Below are positions 48,192-50,230 of a DNA stretch of 50,230 nt, piece by piece. Origin of the DNA: Candidatus Terrybacteria bacterium RIFCSPHIGHO2_01_FULL_43_35 (GTDB lineage: Bacteria > Patescibacteriota > Minisyncoccia > Terrybacterales > GWB1-40-14); contig MHSR01000025.1 of NCBI GenBank assembly GCA_001822815.1, positions 1 to 50,230 on the forward strand, read 5' to 3'. Both the position numbers and the translations under genes were made by a program. The number at the start of each line of letters is the position of its first letter. The stretch's first letter is position 1. The notes under the pieces were generated by a model. The model was given only the letters and a program-made list of their open reading frames with translations, was not told the origin of the DNA and did not search any database.

Positions 48192-49637
48192 TTACTGTAT
48201 TTGTATTAGCCCGCCCGTGGCGCGAACTCTAAACATCGCTTTCTGTGACATTTCGGCAATGGTGCGTGCGCCTATATAACTCATTGTGGAACGTAAAGCG
48301 CCGGCCATCTGATCTATCAAATCTCCCACCTCTCCTTTTGCGGGGATCATTAAATGGTCACCTTCAGGAGTAATTTGCGCCGCACTCTGACTTAATACAT
48401 CTTTGCCATCGGCTTGCTGCAGCGTAAGATTAGCCCCTAACGATGCCATGCCTCGGTAAAGCTTATATGAAAGACCATTCATGCCAACTATAGTTTTGCC
48501 AGGGGTTTCCTCGGTTCCAGCGAACATTGCGCCCATCATTACCGTGGAAGCGCCAGCAGCCAATGCTTTACCCAAATCACCCAATTCTCTGATGCCGCCA
48601 TCGGCAATAACCGGAATATCATATTCTTTCGCGGCTTTCGCACATTCATAAACGGTGGTCATCTGACCGCCGCCAACGCCAGTAACTCCACGCGTCCTAC
48701 AGGCATACCCCGGAGCTATGCCTACTCTTATACCGGCGGCACCTGCTTCAATTAACATTTTGGTTAAATCGGCAGTCATTACATTACCGCTTACTATATC
48801 AACATGCTTGAAAGTTTCGGCAAGATATTTAGTTGCGTCGGCGCATTTCTTCAAACCGCCATGCGCAATGTCTACCACCAACGCATCGGCTCCTGCTTCA
48901 ACTAATTTTTCAGCCCGCTTGATAAAATCTTCATCGCGTATGCCCACCGCGGCAGCAACTCTTGGCCTACCTTGTTTGTCGCGCGCGGCCAAAGGATAAC
49001 GCTCAACAAACTCTATATCTTTCTGTGTGATTAAACCGACCAGAACATCGTTTTCATCTACAAGCGGCAATTTCTCAATACGGTTGTCGTGCAAAATTTT
49101 CTTAGCCTCCCCCATAGTTGTACCCGGAGGCGCTGTGACAAGCTCGTGATGATTCATAACGTCTTTGAGCAATGTATTTCCTTCTTCGGACATCATATCG
49201 CGCGTGGTCGCAATCCCCACCGCTTTCCTATTTTCCATATTTTCAACTACGACAATCCCTCCCACGCCGTGTTCAGAAATAATATTACGCGCATCCTGAA
49301 CAGTATGCTTGGGGGTTAAGACAACCGGATGTTCAATAATGAAATAGCCAGAGCGTTTCACTCGTGAAACCTCTTGAACCTGATAGTCAATTGAGGTGAA
49401 GCGCGGCAAAACTCCTATAGCGCCTTTACGAGCCAAGGCAATGGCCATGGCTGAACCCGTAACCGTATCCATTGGCGCGCTCACAAACGGTTTGTTTATA
49501 ACTATTCGTTTTGAAAAATGGCTGCTTAAATTTATTTCCTTGCGGGAACCTATATCCGAAAATTGCTGCTCCAAATCAACGTCATTATATTCGTACGCCG
49601 GATCTTCCCTAAATTTTGGTCCATCTAATTTATTCAT
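48192..49637 (-). CDS. guaB: IMP dehydrogenase
   Basis: The enzyme oxidises IMP to XMP in guanine nucleotide synthesis. The 481 residues have the TIM barrel interrupted by two CBS domains (about 103-215). The catalytic loop reads [17 protein letters not shown] with Cys313; the usual text is [24 protein letters not shown] and the flap region with YRGMASLGA are present. CBS domains argue for IMPDH rather than GMP reductase. A TATAAT 27 bases upstream gives it its own promoter. A structured RNA lies further upstream. Confidence 0.93.
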   Translation of the reverse strand: MNKLDGPKFREDPAYEYNDVDLEQQFSDIGSRKEINLSSHFSKRIVINKPFVSAPMDTVTGSAMAIALARKGAIGVLPRFTSIDYQVQEVSRVKRSGYFIIEHPVVLTPKHTVQDARNIISEHGVGGIVVVENMENRKAVGIATTRDMMSEEGNTLLKDVMNHHELVTAPPGTTMGEAKKILHDNRIEKLPLVDENDVLVGLITQKDIEFVERYPLAARDKQGRPRVAAAVGIRDEDFIKRAEKLVEAGADALVVDIAHGGLKKCADATKYLAETFKHVDIVSGNVMTADLTKMLIEAGAAGIRVGIAPGYACRTRGVTGVGGGQMTTVYECAKAAKEYDIPVIADGGIRELGDLGKALAAGASTVMMGAMFAGTEETPGKTIVGMNGLSYKLYRGMASLGANLTLQQADGKDVLSQSAAQITPEGDHLMIPAKGEVGDLIDQMAGALRSTMSYIGARTIAEMSQKAMFRVRATGGLIQIQ

Positions 49638-49664
49638 AAAATAAGTAAATCTTAACCGCTAACC

Positions 49665-49670
49665 ATTATA
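49665..49670 (-). promoter_or_regulatory. -10 box of guaB
   Basis: Perfect TATAAT on the minus strand, 27 bases before the guaB ATG; TTGGAA lies 19 bases further upstream as a weak -35. It is downstream of the structured element at 49727-49838. Confidence 0.45.
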
Positions 49671-49726
49671 ACAGATGCGCCCACTCCAATTCCAATTTTG
49701 CCTTACTAGACAAAAAATAAGAACCT

Positions 49727-49838
49727 CAAAAAAACAAGCGGCGGATCTGCGAGCGGCCTTAAGGCTCGTTCCATTTAGCCGGAACGGCAATATCGTACGG
49801 AGGGATCCCTTGCAGACGCGAACAGACCAGCCGCTTGT
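49727..49838 (-). ncRNA. Branched structured RNA ending in a U-tract
   Basis: On the minus strand a perfect 9-bp stem, ACAAGCGGC (49838-49830) with GCCGCTTGT (49742-49734), closes about 87 bases that contain a TCTGC/GCAGA stem, a GTTCC/GGAAC hairpin and a GAGC/GCTC hairpin. Seven T (49734-49728) follow the outer stem. It begins eight bases beyond the deacetylase stop. It may be an elaborate terminator, a stable 3'-end RNA, or a riboswitch/attenuator. It is not SRP RNA: the conserved tip is missing. Confidence 0.5.
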
Positions 49839-49846
49839 AATCCTCC

Positions 49847-50230
49847 CTAAAGCTCCGACACAAAGACGAAACGATAAAGATCTTTAAGCTTATCAATAAT
49901 TTGGGGCAGAGCCGCCACATCCTCCTTGCTACCCACATGCATAAGCACTATGCCGTTGGGACCTATTTTATCTACAACTCTGCTTACTATTTCATAGGAA
50001 GAATGGGTCCCTTGCCAACCCAAAGAATCAAGGGTCCAAGGTGTCGGTTTATAGCCCAAAGATTTAACTATTTCATCCGTATGCCGATTCCTCTCGCCGT
50101 AAGGATATCTAAATAACGGCTTGGCCTCATATCCTTTAGCACGGAATATGCTCTCGGTTTTCACTAATTCGGAAGTTATTTGTTCATCGGCTAGATTATC
50201 CAAGATGAAATGCGGGTGGTCATAAGTATG
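49847..50230 (-). CDS. Polysaccharide deacetylase (NodB-type), 5' part outside the window
   Basis: The frame is open to the right edge, so this is the C-terminal part (128 codons including stop) of a longer gene. The visible part begins at HTYDHPHF, the metal-binding His-x-x-x-His motif of NodB enzymes, then FRYPYGERN (motif 3), TLDSLGW (motif 4) and IVLMHVG (motif 5, His). It probably removes acetyl groups from peptidoglycan or another surface glycan. The start and any signal peptide cannot be seen. Confidence 0.88.
   Translation of the reverse strand, partial: HTYDHPHFILDNLADEQITSELVKTESIFRAKGYEAKPLFRYPYGERNRHTDEIVKSLGYKPTPWTLDSLGWQGTHSSYEIVSRVVDKIGPNGIVLMHVGSKEDVAALPQIIDKLKDLYRFVFVSEL

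Noticed and set aside
49727-49838. SRP RNA, 6S RNA or RNase P RNA
   Set aside because: The SRP tip motif is missing, the size is too small for RNase P, and the fold is branched rather than the long open hairpin of 6S.
1-50230. CRISPR arrays, insertion sequences or prophage genes
   Set aside because: No regularly spaced direct repeats, no transposase, integrase or phage structural gene was recognised. The interspersed palindromic repeats carry no coding sequence.

Overview
The window looks like a chromosomal segment of a Candidatus Patescibacteria (CPR) bacterium, most likely of the Parcubacteria type. This rests on gene content and style. Genes are short and tightly packed. The DUF5674 family and several small families typical of these genomes are present. 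The AspRS is shortened and the PriA has lost its helicase motifs. A VirD4-like ATPase sits next to unknown helical proteins. Many genes lack a Shine-Dalgarno sequence. bL9 is present, and as far as I recall some CPR lineages lack it. The lineage call is inference; no 16S gene is in the window. The standard genetic code fits, since TAA, TAG and TGA all end genes.

Layout. 1-3080 (+): a membrane protein, a 37-residue membrane peptide, nth, an MBL-fold hydrolase and two small unknown genes. 3181-6639 (-): fmt, def and a degenerate priA. 6816-20701 (+): a cell-surface block with a WecG/TagA glycosyltransferase, murC, a large amidase-repeat-SpoIID fusion, four further glycosyltransferases, an O-antigen-ligase-like protein, an LCP ligase, an S41 protease, acylphosphatase and rplI. 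20761-23169: rpmA, a repeat, two small + strand genes, a broken endonuclease-like pseudogene and a secreted protein. 23174-39018 (-): M23 peptidase, HD hydrolase, gltX, murG-ftsW-murD, a D-aminoacylase-like amidohydrolase, small unknown genes, murI, mraY, dacA, aspS and ddl. 39089-43652 (-): a VirD4/HerA-like ATPase with three unknown partners. 43702-50230 (-): a WecA-like transferase, a P-type ATPase with a small membrane partner, guaB and a polysaccharide deacetylase that runs off the right edge. On the + strand between the ATPase and guaB lies an unusual tRNA-like gene.

Together these encode much of peptidoglycan synthesis (murC, murD, murG, murI, mraY, ftsW, ddl, dacA), peptidoglycan hydrolysis (amidase-SpoIID, M23) and attachment of a surface glycan (two lipid-linked sugar transferase types, glycosyltransferases, polymer ligase, LCP).

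The most unusual element is the tRNA-like gene at 48018-48102. All its stems pair. It has an 8+4 base-pair acceptor/T branch, a 6-7 bp D stem, a long variable arm and a loop whose anticodon position reads UUA, which would pair with the UAA stop. Other notable points are a palindromic repeat family placed directly before two start codons, near-consensus promoters so close to start codons that the mRNAs should be leaderless, and a branched RNA fold ending in a U-tract upstream of guaB.
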